From Pinisolibacter aquiterrae (GTDB lineage Bacteria > Pseudomonadota > Alphaproteobacteria > Rhizobiales > Ancalomicrobiaceae): a stretch of DNA of 64,000 nt. The notes under the pieces are model-generated. The model worked only from the letters and a program-made list of their open reading frames with translations. It was not told the DNA's origin and did no database searches. Made by a program: the position numbers and the translations under genes. The stretch covers positions 251,532-315,531 of the forward strand of contig NZ_JAFNIH010000061.1 in NCBI RefSeq assembly GCF_019160155.1, given 5' to 3'. This document shows positions 19,501-27,358 of this stretch, in pieces; within the stretch, counting starts at the first letter, position 1; each line of letters begins with the position of its first letter.

Positions 19501-19702
19501 GATCACGACCACGGCGGAAGGCGTGGAGACGGAGGCGCAACGCGACCGCCTACGCCTCGAGGGCTGCGATCAGTTCCAGGGCTGGCTCTACGGCCGGCCG
19601 ATGCCGGAGGCGGAAGTGGCGGCCCATCTGACGGCGCAAGCGGACACGGTGGGGTCGAGCGTCTTCTCGATCCGTCATCCCCGGGGACGGCACGGCCATT
19701 GA
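16553..19702 (+). CDS. Membrane-anchored PAS-GGDEF-EAL protein (cyclic di-GMP turnover)
   Basis: A 1049-residue inner-membrane signalling protein. One membrane helix at about residues 70-92 and a second at about 390-412 bracket a roughly 300-residue periplasmic sensor region of no recognised type; a HAMP-like linker and a PAS domain (about 480-590) follow. The GGDEF domain has GRLGGDEF at 687-691, but the inhibitory-site arginine upstream is missing (GEWD instead of RxxD), so product inhibition is probably lost. The EAL domain starts with FEALLRWRHP (Glu near 815) and keeps LEITEGMLL, MDDFGTGYSSLGY and TAEGVET, so phosphodiesterase activity is likely. The start at 16553 is the first ATG; a later one at 16682 would drop a proline-rich leader. 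It stands alone upstream of tRNA-Ser. Confidence 0.93.
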   Translation: MESLETVDASRRPDVPIAVPPPPQPVPARRPERERGSPPDARAMIMSLGEGRREAGAPEETIGFRNRLRTRLFVVMALSGGILLATGGVGLHYVDEVGQTLRRSTEITAPLLSDVLEMTQAGRRVRASIHAAAEQCTGLDAARGELQAFEASSAVLLRNLRARAEKLKAENDLDRIADVENRFVTIGENILGSCVRTSMLVGRIMAAGDTVQADITDMAAIADTIEEKLTLPLRTGDEPRRHERNLFADLSPLTRLRSDLGGFIGIGELVSVLNTDAAVAAFENRRTDKLRDLTADVERLRPVMGELGMDDDHGRLIDLVADLADRVVGGNGLMTVQRALTDARATMAAQRLELGTIDDDYFRSVRGFEETARRLDRLAQRQVVTSTREAYVAVATTSLVLLLFALATALDVARRVTVPIERFTDHVRRLRGLEDLERPLCRTLVRRTDEIGLLARSFARLTNALSDARRRLEAEAEARILRQYDRLQSAIATMPQGFYLLDSDERMVVWNDSLLHMYGLRPGEVTVGMPITAVVERTRELGVFLPAWRTEPLFRRAMTDHQPYQRVDELPDGRTIVVTASPTSDGGVAVTHEDVTSRRRVEAEIEQLVRFDTATGLANRTSFQDRIGLALSEREEEEQIALLYVDLDHFKTVNDSLGHKTGDRLLAEVAARIIECTGEWDHAGRLGGDEFAVLQTRLFQPMAATDLARRLHESISQPYDIDGAQIVVGASIGIAVAPDDALAADTLLAHADMALYRAKSEGRGITRFFEPEMDAHMQMRRMLELDLRGALERNEFELHYQPVVGAASARIEGFEALLRWRHPERGLVSPVDFIPVAEEIGLIGDIGAWVLREATRVAAGWPDDLRIAVNISPVQIKTRALVLDVLAAIGRSGLRPDRLELEITEGMLLVDTEATLATLAQFRDIGVRIAMDDFGTGYSSLGYLRRFAFDKVKIDQSFVRDLGETADSVAIVRAVTSLCSSLGITTTAEGVETEAQRDRLRLEGCDQFQGWLYGRPMPEAEVAAHLTAQADTVGSSVFSIRHPRGRHGH

Positions 19703-19765
19703 GTGGGAGAGCTTGCAAGCCGGCGCGCCATCGCATATGAAGTGCGCGCTTCCCTCCGGGGATGC

Positions 19766-19855
19766 GGAGAGGTGGCCGAGTGGTTGAAGGCGCACGCCTG
19801 GAAAGTGTGTATACGTGAAAGCGTATCAAGGGTTCGAATCCCTTTCTCTCCGCCA
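19766..19855 (+). tRNA. tRNA-Ser (anticodon GGA)
   Basis: A complete 90-base serine tRNA with encoded CCA. The acceptor stem pairs GGAGAGG with TCTCTCC. The anticodon stem CACGC/GTGTG holds the loop CTGGAAA, giving anticodon GGA. There is a long variable arm (ATACG..CGTAT) as in serine tRNAs, and the T loop is TTCGAAT. It directly precedes the mobile-element and catabolic-island segment, and tRNA-Ser genes are common integration sites, but no second copy of its 3' end was seen within the window. Confidence 0.97.
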
Positions 19856-20012
19856 TAATTTCTTGTTTTTATTGCTGAATTCTAGTTCGTGGCGGTCATG
19901 GTGAATAGCCTGGGACTGTCGAAGGGTCATCGCCCCGACCATCCGGCCGCGTGACCACGAGACCCATTCGGTACCGGAAACGACTCCCGACCTGATCGAA
20001 TATCTCTCGGGA

Positions 20013-20855
20013 TGGTGACGTCCCCTGGAGTGGCGTAGGAGCGCCGACCTTCGGTCGGGTCCGAAGTGGGCTCAGGCCGCCACGGCAGGCAGCTTGATGA
20101 GCGGATCGTCGCTCACCGGCTTCAATCCTTCCCGCGTCATGTAGCGGCGGCATACCGCCCGCTCGTCATTCTGCTCGAGCATCAGCGCGCCACCAAGCGG
20201 ACGACGGCCTTGGCATTTTGGGAAGAGGCCGACGACGTCGGATCGACGCTTCAGCTCGCCGTTCAGCCGCTCGATCGGATCGGTCGAGGCGATCCGAGCC
20301 CAATGTTCGCGCGGGAAGGCCATGTAGGCGAGCATGTCGTCTCGGGCTTCGTCCATCATCGCGGCGAGTTTCGGGGATTTCTCCCGCAGCGCGTCGCGAC
20401 CTGATGCCACTGCTCGCGGGCCGCCTCGGCGCTCTCCTGGGCGAAGATCGTCTTCAGAAGCGCCACGACCGCCGGTCGTCGCATCGGCCCGGCGTGGGCG
20501 AGCGCGTTGCGCATCCAATGAACCCGACACCGCTGCTGCGTGGCGTGCAACACCTCGGCGGCGGCGGCGCGCAGTCCCTTGTGATCGTCGGCGACGACGA
20601 GGCGGACGCCGCGCAGGCCGCAGTCGGCGAGCGAGCGGAGGAAGCCCTTCCCAGAACACCTCGGCTTCCGATGGGCCGGTGGCGACGCCGAGCACCTCGC
20701 GGCGGCCGTCGGTGTTGACGCCGACCGCGATTATCGCCGCCGTCGACGCGCTCGTCGTCCTCGTCAGGTTCAGCTTCGCAACCGAACCCTACGCGAAGAT
20801 CGACGATGGCCGCCTTCCGGCGACCGCTCCTACACCACTCCAGGGGACGTCACCA
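20013..20855 (-). mobile_element. Decayed, internally deleted IS256-family insertion sequence
   Basis: An 843-bp element bounded by nearly perfect inverted repeats of about 30 bp: TGGTGACGTCCCCTGGAGTG... reading in from 20013, and the same reading inward on the other strand from 20855, with one difference. The interior encodes the C-terminal half of an IS256-type transposase on the minus strand, broken by frameshifts. A full IS256 element is about 1.3 kb, so roughly 0.5 kb including the N-terminal half is missing. No clear target duplication flanks it (TCTCGGGA left, ATAGCCCG right), which suggests rearrangement after insertion. It could still be moved by a related transposase, since both ends survive. 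Confidence 0.85.
20072..20745 (-). pseudogene. IS256-family transposase fragment, frameshifted
   Basis: Remnant of a DDE transposase. Reading from its 5' side, VGVNTDGRREVLG and ATGPSEAEVFWEG are in one frame. A shift near 20645 moves the reading to VRLVVADDHKGLRAAA and CRVHWMRNALAHAG in another frame. A second shift near 20380-20400 leads into ASTDPIERLNGELKRRSDV and the terminus ending LPAVAA. The N-terminal half up to the first catalytic aspartate is absent. With a deletion and two frameshifts the protein cannot be made, so the element is inactive on its own. Confidence 0.85.
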
Positions 20856-21149
20856 ATAGCCCGGAACTCCGACAAATAATTGCGGGGTAACCACCGCGAC
20901 GCGTCGACCGTGGCGAACCCGGCTCAACGGGCACCTATTCCGCATCGATCGGATCGCTTGTATAACGACCTCGACGTCGCTCATCCTGCCGGGAATCGGG
21001 AATTCGCCCGAATCGCAACCAACTGAAATCTCAAACCTTTTTTTTGGAACGGACACTCGGGGTCACGGAGCTCTGCCACGGGACCCGGACGCAGGTTGGG
21101 GAAAGCTGTTCCGACCGTTCGTGCCGCGCTTGAGGAGGGGGCCCCGCTC

Positions 21150-21779
21150 ATGAAAGCCGCAGGCAAGTCCAAACCGGACGGCCGCAAAGACATACTGGAC
21201 GCTGCCGCCGTCGCCTTCATGGAATACGGCTATGCGGGCACGTCCATCGACATGGTCGCCGACGTCTTGGGTGCGACAAAAGGCAAGATATATTACCACT
21301 TCAAGAACAAGACGGATCTCTTTCTCGACGTTCATCGCGAAACCATGTCGGCTTATATCGAGGCGGTGGAAGAGGTCGCCAAGGGACCGGGCACGCCGCT
21401 GGATAAACTCCGCGGGGTGTTGATGACGCTCGCCCTTCAGGTGATGAACCGGCTGCCCTACGCCAAGGTCGCCGTGCAGGGCCTGGACATGCACATGTCG
21501 CGCAGCACCACGCCTCAGCAACGCGGCGTCCTGCGCGAGATCATCGACATGCGCGATCGCGGCGAGAACCTCCTCGTGGAAATCATCGAAGACGGAATCG
21601 CCCGCGGCCTGCTTCGCCCCTGCCTCCCGCGACTGATCGTCAAGCCGATGCTGGGTGCCCTGAACTGGATGACCGTCTGGTACCGCCAACGCCCCGACGA
21701 CACGCCCGAGGCCCGTCAGGCTCTGGCGGAGGCGCTGGTCGACTATCTGCTGAACGGCATCGTGGCGCCGACCGTCTGA
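21150..21779 (+). CDS. TetR/AcrR-family transcriptional regulator
   Basis: A 209-residue TetR-type repressor. The N-terminal helix-turn-helix is clear: KDILDAAAVAFMEYGYAGTSIDMVADVLGATKGKIYYHFKNKTDLF, from about residue 12 to 57, with the IYYHF recognition-helix end. The C-terminal ligand domain is of the type seen with acyl-CoA metabolism regulators (HMSRS, NWMTVWYR). The ATG at 21150 follows GAGGAGG by a good distance, so it is preferred over 21096. It is the only regulator in the catabolic island and lies upstream of its first gene. The repeated inverted sequence at 22379 and 38621 is its probable operator; the effector is likely an acyl-CoA intermediate. Confidence 0.9.
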   Translation: MKAAGKSKPDGRKDILDAAAVAFMEYGYAGTSIDMVADVLGATKGKIYYHFKNKTDLFLDVHRETMSAYIEAVEEVAKGPGTPLDKLRGVLMTLALQVMNRLPYAKVAVQGLDMHMSRSTTPQQRGVLREIIDMRDRGENLLVEIIEDGIARGLLRPCLPRLIVKPMLGALNWMTVWYRQRPDDTPEARQALAEALVDYLLNGIVAPTV

Positions 21780-21796
21780 CGAAAGAGGACGATCGA

Positions 21797-21823
21797 GCCC
21801 GGCCCCGGCAGGGGCGGCCGGGC
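21797..21823 (+). terminator. GC-rich hairpin after the TetR gene
   Basis: GCCCGGCC at 21797-21804 pairs with GGCCGGGC at 21816-21823, starting 17 bp after the stop. No T-run follows, so termination would be weak or Rho-assisted. Confidence 0.4.
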
Positions 21824-22378
21824 CGCAGCGTGCCGACCGACCACCCCTCCCGCCTCGACGATCGAGACGAATGGCTCGACCGCGAAGCCGACGCGGCACG
21901 AGGCCGAACGGCGGACATCTCCGGCGCCGAAGCCGCCCACCCCTCGTCGCGGGCCCTTGGTACCCGTCGCAGGCCTCGCGATCGGCGCGCTTCGCGGCGG
22001 CCCGCCCGGCGTGCCGCGAGACGGCCGTCCGCCGGACGCCCGCGCCCGCGCCCGCGCCGCCTCGAAGCATCCGCGCCATCGAGAACGGCCGTTCCACCTC
22101 CATTCCGTTGGGGCCGAACCTCGGCATCGGTGGATTGATCGGTCGTCCCACCGATCCGGCCCGCGCCGCAGCCCTTGAACGACCACCCCTTGTAACTTCC
22201 CCACACCGCGCTCGGTCAAGCTGACCGACGCGGTGACGGGTGGGAGACCGCACGCTCATGAGTCGTTCGAGACCGCGGGTGAGATCGGCGCGCGCCTGGC
22301 CCCGATGCCGATATCGGCGCGGCCGACAGACTTCGCGGCGGCCACAAAAACGAGTTGACGGGAATTCAATCGAATGAA
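21824..22378. other. Gene-free interval upstream of the island operon
   Basis: About 550 bp between the TetR gene and the first catabolic gene. Open frames on both strands here are arginine- and proline-rich and match no family known to me. The last 70 bp turn AT-richer toward the operator at 22379, consistent with a promoter region. Earlier sequence may be remnant DNA left by rearrangement. Confidence 0.5.
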
Positions 22379-22392
22379 ATACTACTGAGTAT
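22379..22392. promoter_or_regulatory. Candidate TetR operator 1 (ATACT-N4-AGTAT)
   Basis: An inverted repeat ATACT-ACTG-AGTAT lies 34 bp before the CaiB-type gene start, within the AT-rich promoter stretch. A near-identical copy (spacer ACTC) lies in front of the acyl-CoA dehydrogenase gene at 38654. The pairing in two promoters of one pathway and the nearby TetR gene make an operator the simplest reading. Confidence 0.65.
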
Positions 22393-22425
22393 GATGTTTT
22401 CGAAACCCGAACGGGAAAGGCGACC

Positions 22426-23583
22426 ATGCTGGACGGCGTTCGAGTTCTCGACCTGACGACGGTGCTCATGGGACCGTTCGCGACCCAGATCCTCGGGGAC
22501 CTCGGGGCCGACGTGATCAAGATCGAGGCCCCCGAGGGCGACATCGTGCGCCGTTATCAGCCGGCACGGTCGCCGGGCATGCCGGGGATCTTTCTGAACC
22601 TGCACCGCAACAAGCGCAGCATCGTGCTGGATCTGAAGTCGCCCGACGACGCCACGACCCTGAAGCGGTTGATCGCCACGGCCGACGTGTTGATCCACAA
22701 CATTCGCGGACGGGCCATGGACCGGCTCGGCTTCGGCCCGGACGCGGTGCGGACTCTCAATCCCAGGCTGATCTACTGCATGGCCAACGGCTTTCGTCAG
22801 GACGGACCCTATGCCGCCAAGGCGGCCTATGACGACGTGATCCAGGCGGGGGCCGGCCTCACCGAGATGATCGGCCGGATCGGCGGAACGCCCGAATACG
22901 TGCCGACGGCGCTCTGCGACAAGGTCGCCGGGATGACCATCGCCTGGTCGGTCCTGGCCGCGCTCTATCACCGGGAACGCACCGGCGAGGCACAGGTCGT
23001 GGAAGTGCCCATGTACGAGACGAACATCGCCTTCAATCTGGTCGAGCACGTGGCGGGCTGGGCGCTGGTGCCGCCGGTGGGCGATGCGGGGTTCGCCCGT
23101 TACATGACGCGCAATCGCCGCCCCTACCGGACACGCGACGGCCATGTCTGCATCCTGCCCTACACGGAAAAGAACTGGCGGGATTTCTTCGACGGCATCG
23201 GCCGGCCCGACGTTCTGCAGGATGCACGCTTCACCGATTTCACGAACCGAATCCGCAACATCGATGCCCTCTACGCGATCCTGGCGAACTGCGCTCTGGA
23301 GCGGACGACGGCGGATTGGGTCGCCTACTGCGACGGAATCAGCATCCCGGCGATGCCGGTGAATCGCTTCGAGGATCTGTGGGACGACCCCCACCTCCGA
23401 GAGGTCGGCTTCTTCGAAGAAGTCGAGCATCCGACCGAGGGACGCTACAGCCACATCGCCATGCCGGTGCGGTTCTCCGCCGCGAACACCGATCTGCGCC
23501 GCCCCGCTCCACATCTGGGGGAGCACACCGCCGAAATCCTCGACGAACTCGACCGATCCCGAGAGATCGCCCCTGCCGACTGA
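22426..23583 (+). CDS. CaiB/BaiF family CoA-transferase
   Basis: A 385-residue class III CoA-transferase. Such enzymes move CoA from one acyl group to another through an aspartyl intermediate. The N-terminus VRVLDLTTVLMGPFATQILGDLGADVIKIE is the family opening. The catalytic aspartate should be Asp165 in TALCDKVAGMT, and the C-terminal HLGEHTAEILDEL is also typical. It is the first gene after operator 1, which suggests that it activates the pathway substrate or recycles CoA from a product. A racemase role (alpha-methylacyl-CoA racemase belongs to the same superfamily) is possible and would suit a branched substrate. It is followed after 47 bp by the binding-protein gene. Confidence 0.88.
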   Translation: MLDGVRVLDLTTVLMGPFATQILGDLGADVIKIEAPEGDIVRRYQPARSPGMPGIFLNLHRNKRSIVLDLKSPDDATTLKRLIATADVLIHNIRGRAMDRLGFGPDAVRTLNPRLIYCMANGFRQDGPYAAKAAYDDVIQAGAGLTEMIGRIGGTPEYVPTALCDKVAGMTIAWSVLAALYHRERTGEAQVVEVPMYETNIAFNLVEHVAGWALVPPVGDAGFARYMTRNRRPYRTRDGHVCILPYTEKNWRDFFDGIGRPDVLQDARFTDFTNRIRNIDALYAILANCALERTTADWVAYCDGISIPAMPVNRFEDLWDDPHLREVGFFEEVEHPTEGRYSHIAMPVRFSAANTDLRRPAPHLGEHTAEILDELDRSREIAPAD

Positions 23584-23630
23584 GGCGCCCAGGGGTTCGG
23601 AACCGACAAGAAACGAAGTGGGAGGAATTC

Positions 23631-24833
23631 ATGACGAAACGGAAAGCGACGGCCTGCGCGGCCGTTCTCGCCGGCTTGGCCGGATGGATCACGACCGCGG
23701 ACGCGCAGGACAAGGTCGTCCTGGCCACTGCCACCGACCTGTCGGGCACCTATTCGGACATCGCCGGCAACAGTTCCGTCCTCGCGATCAAGATGGCGAT
23801 CGAGGACTTCGGCGGCTCGGTTCTCGGCAAGCCGATCGAGTACATCGTCGCCGATCACCAGAACAAGCCCGACATCTCCTCGGCGCTGGTGCGCGAGTGG
23901 GTGTCGCAGAAGAAGATCGACGCACTGGTCGACGTCACGCTGACCCCGGCCGCTCGCGCCGCGCAGCAGGTGGCCAACGAGAAGAGCATCATCAGCCTGT
24001 TCTCGGGCTCGGCCTCGCTCGGCCTCATCAACGAGGGCTGCTCGCCGATCTCATTCGTCTGGACCTACGACACCTATACCATGCCGCGCGGTGTGGGCTA
24101 CGGAATGAAGCCCGGTGAGAAGTGGTTCCTCATCACCGTCAACTACGCCTTCGGCAAGCAGATGGAAGAAAACCTGGCCGCCACCATCAAGGATCGCGGC
24201 GGTCAACTGGTCGGCTCGGTGAGCTATCCGCTGGGCACCAACGACTACAGTTCCTATCTGCTCACGGCGGCGGCGTCCGGAGCGAACGTCATCGCCTTCA
24301 TCTCGGCCGGTTCCGACCTGATGAACCTGATCAAGCAGTCGAGCGAATTCGGTCTGCCGCGCGCCGGCCAGCGCCTCGCCACACCGCTCCTGTTCGACAA
24401 CGAGGTGGCGGTGCTCGGCCTTCAGGCGGCGGCCGGGCTCCAGGCCACGCTGGGCTTCTACTGGGATCACAGCCCCGAGTCGCGGGCCTTCGGCGAACGC
24501 TTCAAGGCGCGGTACGGCAAGATGCCGAACATGCTGAACAGCGGTGCCTATTCCATGACCCTGCACTATCTGAAGGCCGTCCAGGCGGCCGGCACCACCG
24601 AAGCCCGTGCGGTCGCCGACAAGATGCGCGAACTGCCGATCAAGGACTTCTTCGCCGTCAACGGCCACATCCGGCCCGACGGCCGTATGGTGCACGACAT
24701 GTTCGTCGGTCAGGTGAAGACGCCGGCGGAATCGACCGGCGAATCCGACGTCTTCAAGATCCTGCAGACCATCCCCGGCGACGAAGTGGCGTTCCCGCTC
24801 GAGCAGAGCACCTGCAAGCTGGTGAAGAATTAG
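23631..24833 (+). CDS. Branched-chain-type ABC transporter substrate-binding protein (LivK-like)
   Basis: A 400-residue periplasmic binding protein of the HAAT group. A signal peptide is clear: a basic start, a hydrophobic stretch AAVLAGLAGWITTADA, and likely cleavage before QDKVV. The Peripla_BP_6 fold follows, with LSGTYSDIAGNSSVLAIKMAIEDFG, IEYIVADHQNKPDISS and FLITVNYAFGKQMEENL. An excellent GGAGGA site precedes the ATG. HAAT proteins bind amino acids but also aromatic and alicyclic acids. Its permease and ATPase genes lie about 9 kb downstream (34099-37410), so it is expected to deliver the pathway substrate to that importer. Confidence 0.9.
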   Translation: MTKRKATACAAVLAGLAGWITTADAQDKVVLATATDLSGTYSDIAGNSSVLAIKMAIEDFGGSVLGKPIEYIVADHQNKPDISSALVREWVSQKKIDALVDVTLTPAARAAQQVANEKSIISLFSGSASLGLINEGCSPISFVWTYDTYTMPRGVGYGMKPGEKWFLITVNYAFGKQMEENLAATIKDRGGQLVGSVSYPLGTNDYSSYLLTAAASGANVIAFISAGSDLMNLIKQSSEFGLPRAGQRLATPLLFDNEVAVLGLQAAAGLQATLGFYWDHSPESRAFGERFKARYGKMPNMLNSGAYSMTLHYLKAVQAAGTTEARAVADKMRELPIKDFFAVNGHIRPDGRMVHDMFVGQVKTPAESTGESDVFKILQTIPGDEVAFPLEQSTCKLVKN

Positions 24834-24842
24834 ACGCGGCGT

Positions 24843-24866
24843 GCCGGTCCGCGGACACGGACCGGC
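24843..24866 (+). terminator. Hairpin after the binding-protein gene
   Basis: GCCGGTCCG (24843-24851) pairs perfectly with CGGACCGGC (24858-24866), starting 10 bp after the stop codon. No T-run follows. Such hairpins behind binding-protein genes often protect the message and raise its level above that of the downstream genes. Confidence 0.5.
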
Positions 24867-24914
24867 CTCGTCGGCGTTCACCGTCAAGACGCTCCGTCGC
24901 GAGAGGATTTCCCA

Positions 24915-25706
24915 ATGCGTGCAAGAGCAGAAGGTGCGGCCGTGCCCGTCTTCCCCATGCCTTCGGGGCTGACCGTCGTGATCGGCGGCAGCGGCGGCAT
25001 CGGCCGTGTGATCTGCCGCCGGCTCGCCCGGTGCGGTGCCGACGTCGCGCTGAGCTGGCACCGCAATCGGGCCGCGGCGGCGGAGATCGCCGACGAGATC
25101 GCGGCGACCGGCGGCGAGGCACGGGTCGGCCGGGCGGATCTCGGCGATCCGGACTCGGTCGGCACCTTCTTCGCCGACCTCACCGCGAGCGGACGAGAGA
25201 TCGGCGCGGTGATCGTGGCGACGGGGGCCGACATCGGCATGAAGCACGTCGGCGAGGTCGATCCGGCCGAATGGCGGCGGGTGATCGACGGCGATCTCAA
25301 CGGCTTCTTCACGGTGGTCCAGGCGGCCCTGCCGCATCTGCGGCGATCGAGCGGCAGTCTGACCGCGCTGACCACCGCCGGGATCGCCCGCCATGCCCAT
25401 CGCGACATCCTGTCGATCGCGCCCAAGGCGGCGATCGAGTCGCTGATCCGGGCGGTGGCGCGGGAAGAGGGCCGTCACGGCGTCCGCGCCAACGCGGTGG
25501 CACTGGGCCCGATCGACGCCGGGCTCCTGCACCGTCTGGCCGCCCGGGTTCCCGAAGGCTTCATGGACGCGGTGCGCACCAACACCGCCCTGCGCCGGAT
25601 CGGCACGGCCGAAGAGGCCGCCGACGCCGCCGTGTTCCTCGCGTCCGACGCCGCATCCTACATCACCGGAGCCAGCCTGATCGTCGACGGCGGCTTCTCG
25701 ATCTAG
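24915..25706 (+). CDS. SDR-family protein with the catalytic tyrosine replaced
   Basis: A 263-residue classical SDR. The cofactor loop VIGGSGGIGRVICRRLA is intact, NAG is replaced by ATGAD, and the C-terminal YITGASLIVDGGFSI is standard. The active-site YxxxK has become SIAPK: the lysine is kept in APKAAIESL but serine stands where tyrosine should be, and the upstream serine is a threonine (LTTAG). Simple carbonyl reduction by the usual mechanism is therefore unlikely; it may bind an acyl-CoA or catalyse a different step. The start at 24915 follows GAGAGGA. It is followed by the ligase gene after 12 bp. Confidence 0.85.
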   Translation: MRARAEGAAVPVFPMPSGLTVVIGGSGGIGRVICRRLARCGADVALSWHRNRAAAAEIADEIAATGGEARVGRADLGDPDSVGTFFADLTASGREIGAVIVATGADIGMKHVGEVDPAEWRRVIDGDLNGFFTVVQAALPHLRRSSGSLTALTTAGIARHAHRDILSIAPKAAIESLIRAVAREEGRHGVRANAVALGPIDAGLLHRLAARVPEGFMDAVRTNTALRRIGTAEEAADAAVFLASDAASYITGASLIVDGGFSI

Positions 25707-25718
25707 ACGGAAACGCTC

Positions 25719-27353
25719 ATGAAACCGGACACGACCATCGGCGAAGTTCTGCGCCGCTCCGCCCGCGACCATGCCGATCGCCACTACATCCACGCCGACG
25801 ACCGGCGCCTGAGCTTCGCCGACGTCGACCTCCGGGTGGATCGGCTCGCCAGCGGCCTGATGCGGGCGGGTGTCGGCCACGGCGATCACATCGCGGTCTG
25901 GCTGACCAACACGCCCGAATGGGTGCTGGTGCTCCTGGCCGCCGCGCGGATCGGCGCGGCCGTCGTGCCGGTCAACACCCGCTACAAGAAGGACGAGGCG
26001 GAGTACATCCTCGCCCAGTCGGATGCCAAGGTTCTGGTGATGACGCCCACCATGTGGGGGATCGACTTCGTCCGGCTGCTCGTCGAAGCGGCGCCCTCCA
26101 TCGAGAGGCAGACCGCCGGCGATCTGTCGCTGCCGGAATTGCCGGCGCTGAAGACCGTGATCATGGTCGGGGATCCGGTGCCGGCATGGGCCACCCCCTT
26201 CGACGCCCTCGCGGCGACCGAGATCGACGCCACCGCGATCGCCGCCGCCGAGGCGCGGGTCCGGGCCGGCGACCTCCTGCTGATCTGCTACACCTCCGGC
26301 ACCACCGGCCGCCCCAAGGGCGCGATGCACGACCACCGGGTCATCCATCAGAGCATCCGCGTCGGCGATGCCCTGAGGATGCGGGCCGGTTCCCAGGTCA
26401 TGGCCCACCTGCCCTACTATCACGTGGCGGGGATGTTCATGTGCCTTCTGCCCGCCCTGGCGGCGGGGGCGACCATGCATCTGATGGCCCAATGGGAGGC
26501 CGGACGCGCCCTCGACCTGATCGAGCGAGAGCGCCTGACGATCTTCGGCGGCCTGCCCACCCATTTTCTCGACATGATGGGGACTCCGGGCTTCGCCGAG
26601 CGGGATCTTTCCGCCCTCGAAGGCACCTGGATGGGCGGCTCCACGGTGCCGGAGGACGTCTTTCTCCGCATCGTCCGGGCCTACGGCTTCGAGCGGCTGC
26701 TTTCGACCTACGGCATGACCGAGAACACCATCTCGACCACCTTCAACCGATGGGACGACTCGCTCGACGACTGCCGCCGCAACACCGCGCCGATCCTCTC
26801 GGATTGCGAGGTGCGGATCGTCGATCCCGAGACCGGCGAGGTTCTCGGCCCGGATCGGGACGGCGAAATCCAATGCCGCGGCACCACGGTGATGATGGGG
26901 TACTACAAGAACCCGCAGGAGACCGCCGCGACCATCGATGCCGAGGGTTGGCTGAAGACCGGCGACATCGGCCGGTTCGACCGGCGCGGTTATCTCGGCC
27001 TCACCGGCCGCATCAAAGAGATGTTCAAGGTCGGCGGCACCAACGCCTATCCTTCCGAGATCGAGCAGCACCTCGCCACCCATCCCGCGATCCAGATCTC
27101 GGTGGTGGTGGGCGCTCCCGACGCACGCCTCGGCGAGGTCGGCATGGCCTTCGTCCTGCCGCGTCCGGGGGTCGGCCTGACGGAGGCCGACGTGATCACC
27201 CACTGCCGGGGCCGGATCGCCGATTTCAAGGTTCCCCGCCACGTCAGGCTGGTCTCCGAGCTCCCCTTGACCACCACCGGCAAGGTGCAGCGTGCCGAGC
27301 TGATCCGGCAGGCGCGCGAGCACGTCGCCGCCCTCGAACCCGCGAAAGGATGA
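25719..27353 (+). CDS. AMP-dependent acyl-CoA synthetase/ligase
   Basis: A 544-residue ANL-superfamily ligase that should adenylate a carboxylic acid and transfer it to CoA. The P-loop CYTSGTTGRPKGAM is at about residues 190-203, the STYGMTEN motif is at about 331-338, and TGDIGRFDRRGYLGLTGRIKEMFKVGG is the hinge region. The catalytic lysine lies in TTTGKVQRAEL near the end. The sequence is closest in feel to the FadD3/medium- or side-chain acid ligases, but the acid is unknown. It sits in the middle of the island operon and gives a second way besides the CoA-transferase to load CoA. Confidence 0.92.
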   Translation: MKPDTTIGEVLRRSARDHADRHYIHADDRRLSFADVDLRVDRLASGLMRAGVGHGDHIAVWLTNTPEWVLVLLAAARIGAAVVPVNTRYKKDEAEYILAQSDAKVLVMTPTMWGIDFVRLLVEAAPSIERQTAGDLSLPELPALKTVIMVGDPVPAWATPFDALAATEIDATAIAAAEARVRAGDLLLICYTSGTTGRPKGAMHDHRVIHQSIRVGDALRMRAGSQVMAHLPYYHVAGMFMCLLPALAAGATMHLMAQWEAGRALDLIERERLTIFGGLPTHFLDMMGTPGFAERDLSALEGTWMGGSTVPEDVFLRIVRAYGFERLLSTYGMTENTISTTFNRWDDSLDDCRRNTAPILSDCEVRIVDPETGEVLGPDRDGEIQCRGTTVMMGYYKNPQETAATIDAEGWLKTGDIGRFDRRGYLGLTGRIKEMFKVGGTNAYPSEIEQHLATHPAIQISVVVGAPDARLGEVGMAFVLPRPGVGLTEADVITHCRGRIADFKVPRHVRLVSELPLTTTGKVQRAELIRQAREHVAALEPAKG

Positions 27354-27358
27354 ATGCC

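Noticed and set aside
19903..20893. Imperfect direct similarity AATAGCCxGGxACT on both sides of the IS256 remnant (19903 and 20855)
   Set aside because: Matches about 13 of 16 bases and then drifts; too weak to be called a target duplication or an older element.
24051..27323. Open frame of 1090 codons on the minus strand across the binding-protein, SDR and ligase genes
   Set aside because: It is a shadow of strongly recognised plus-strand genes in GC-rich DNA; its product has no family features and is rich in Gly, Arg, Asp and His repeats.
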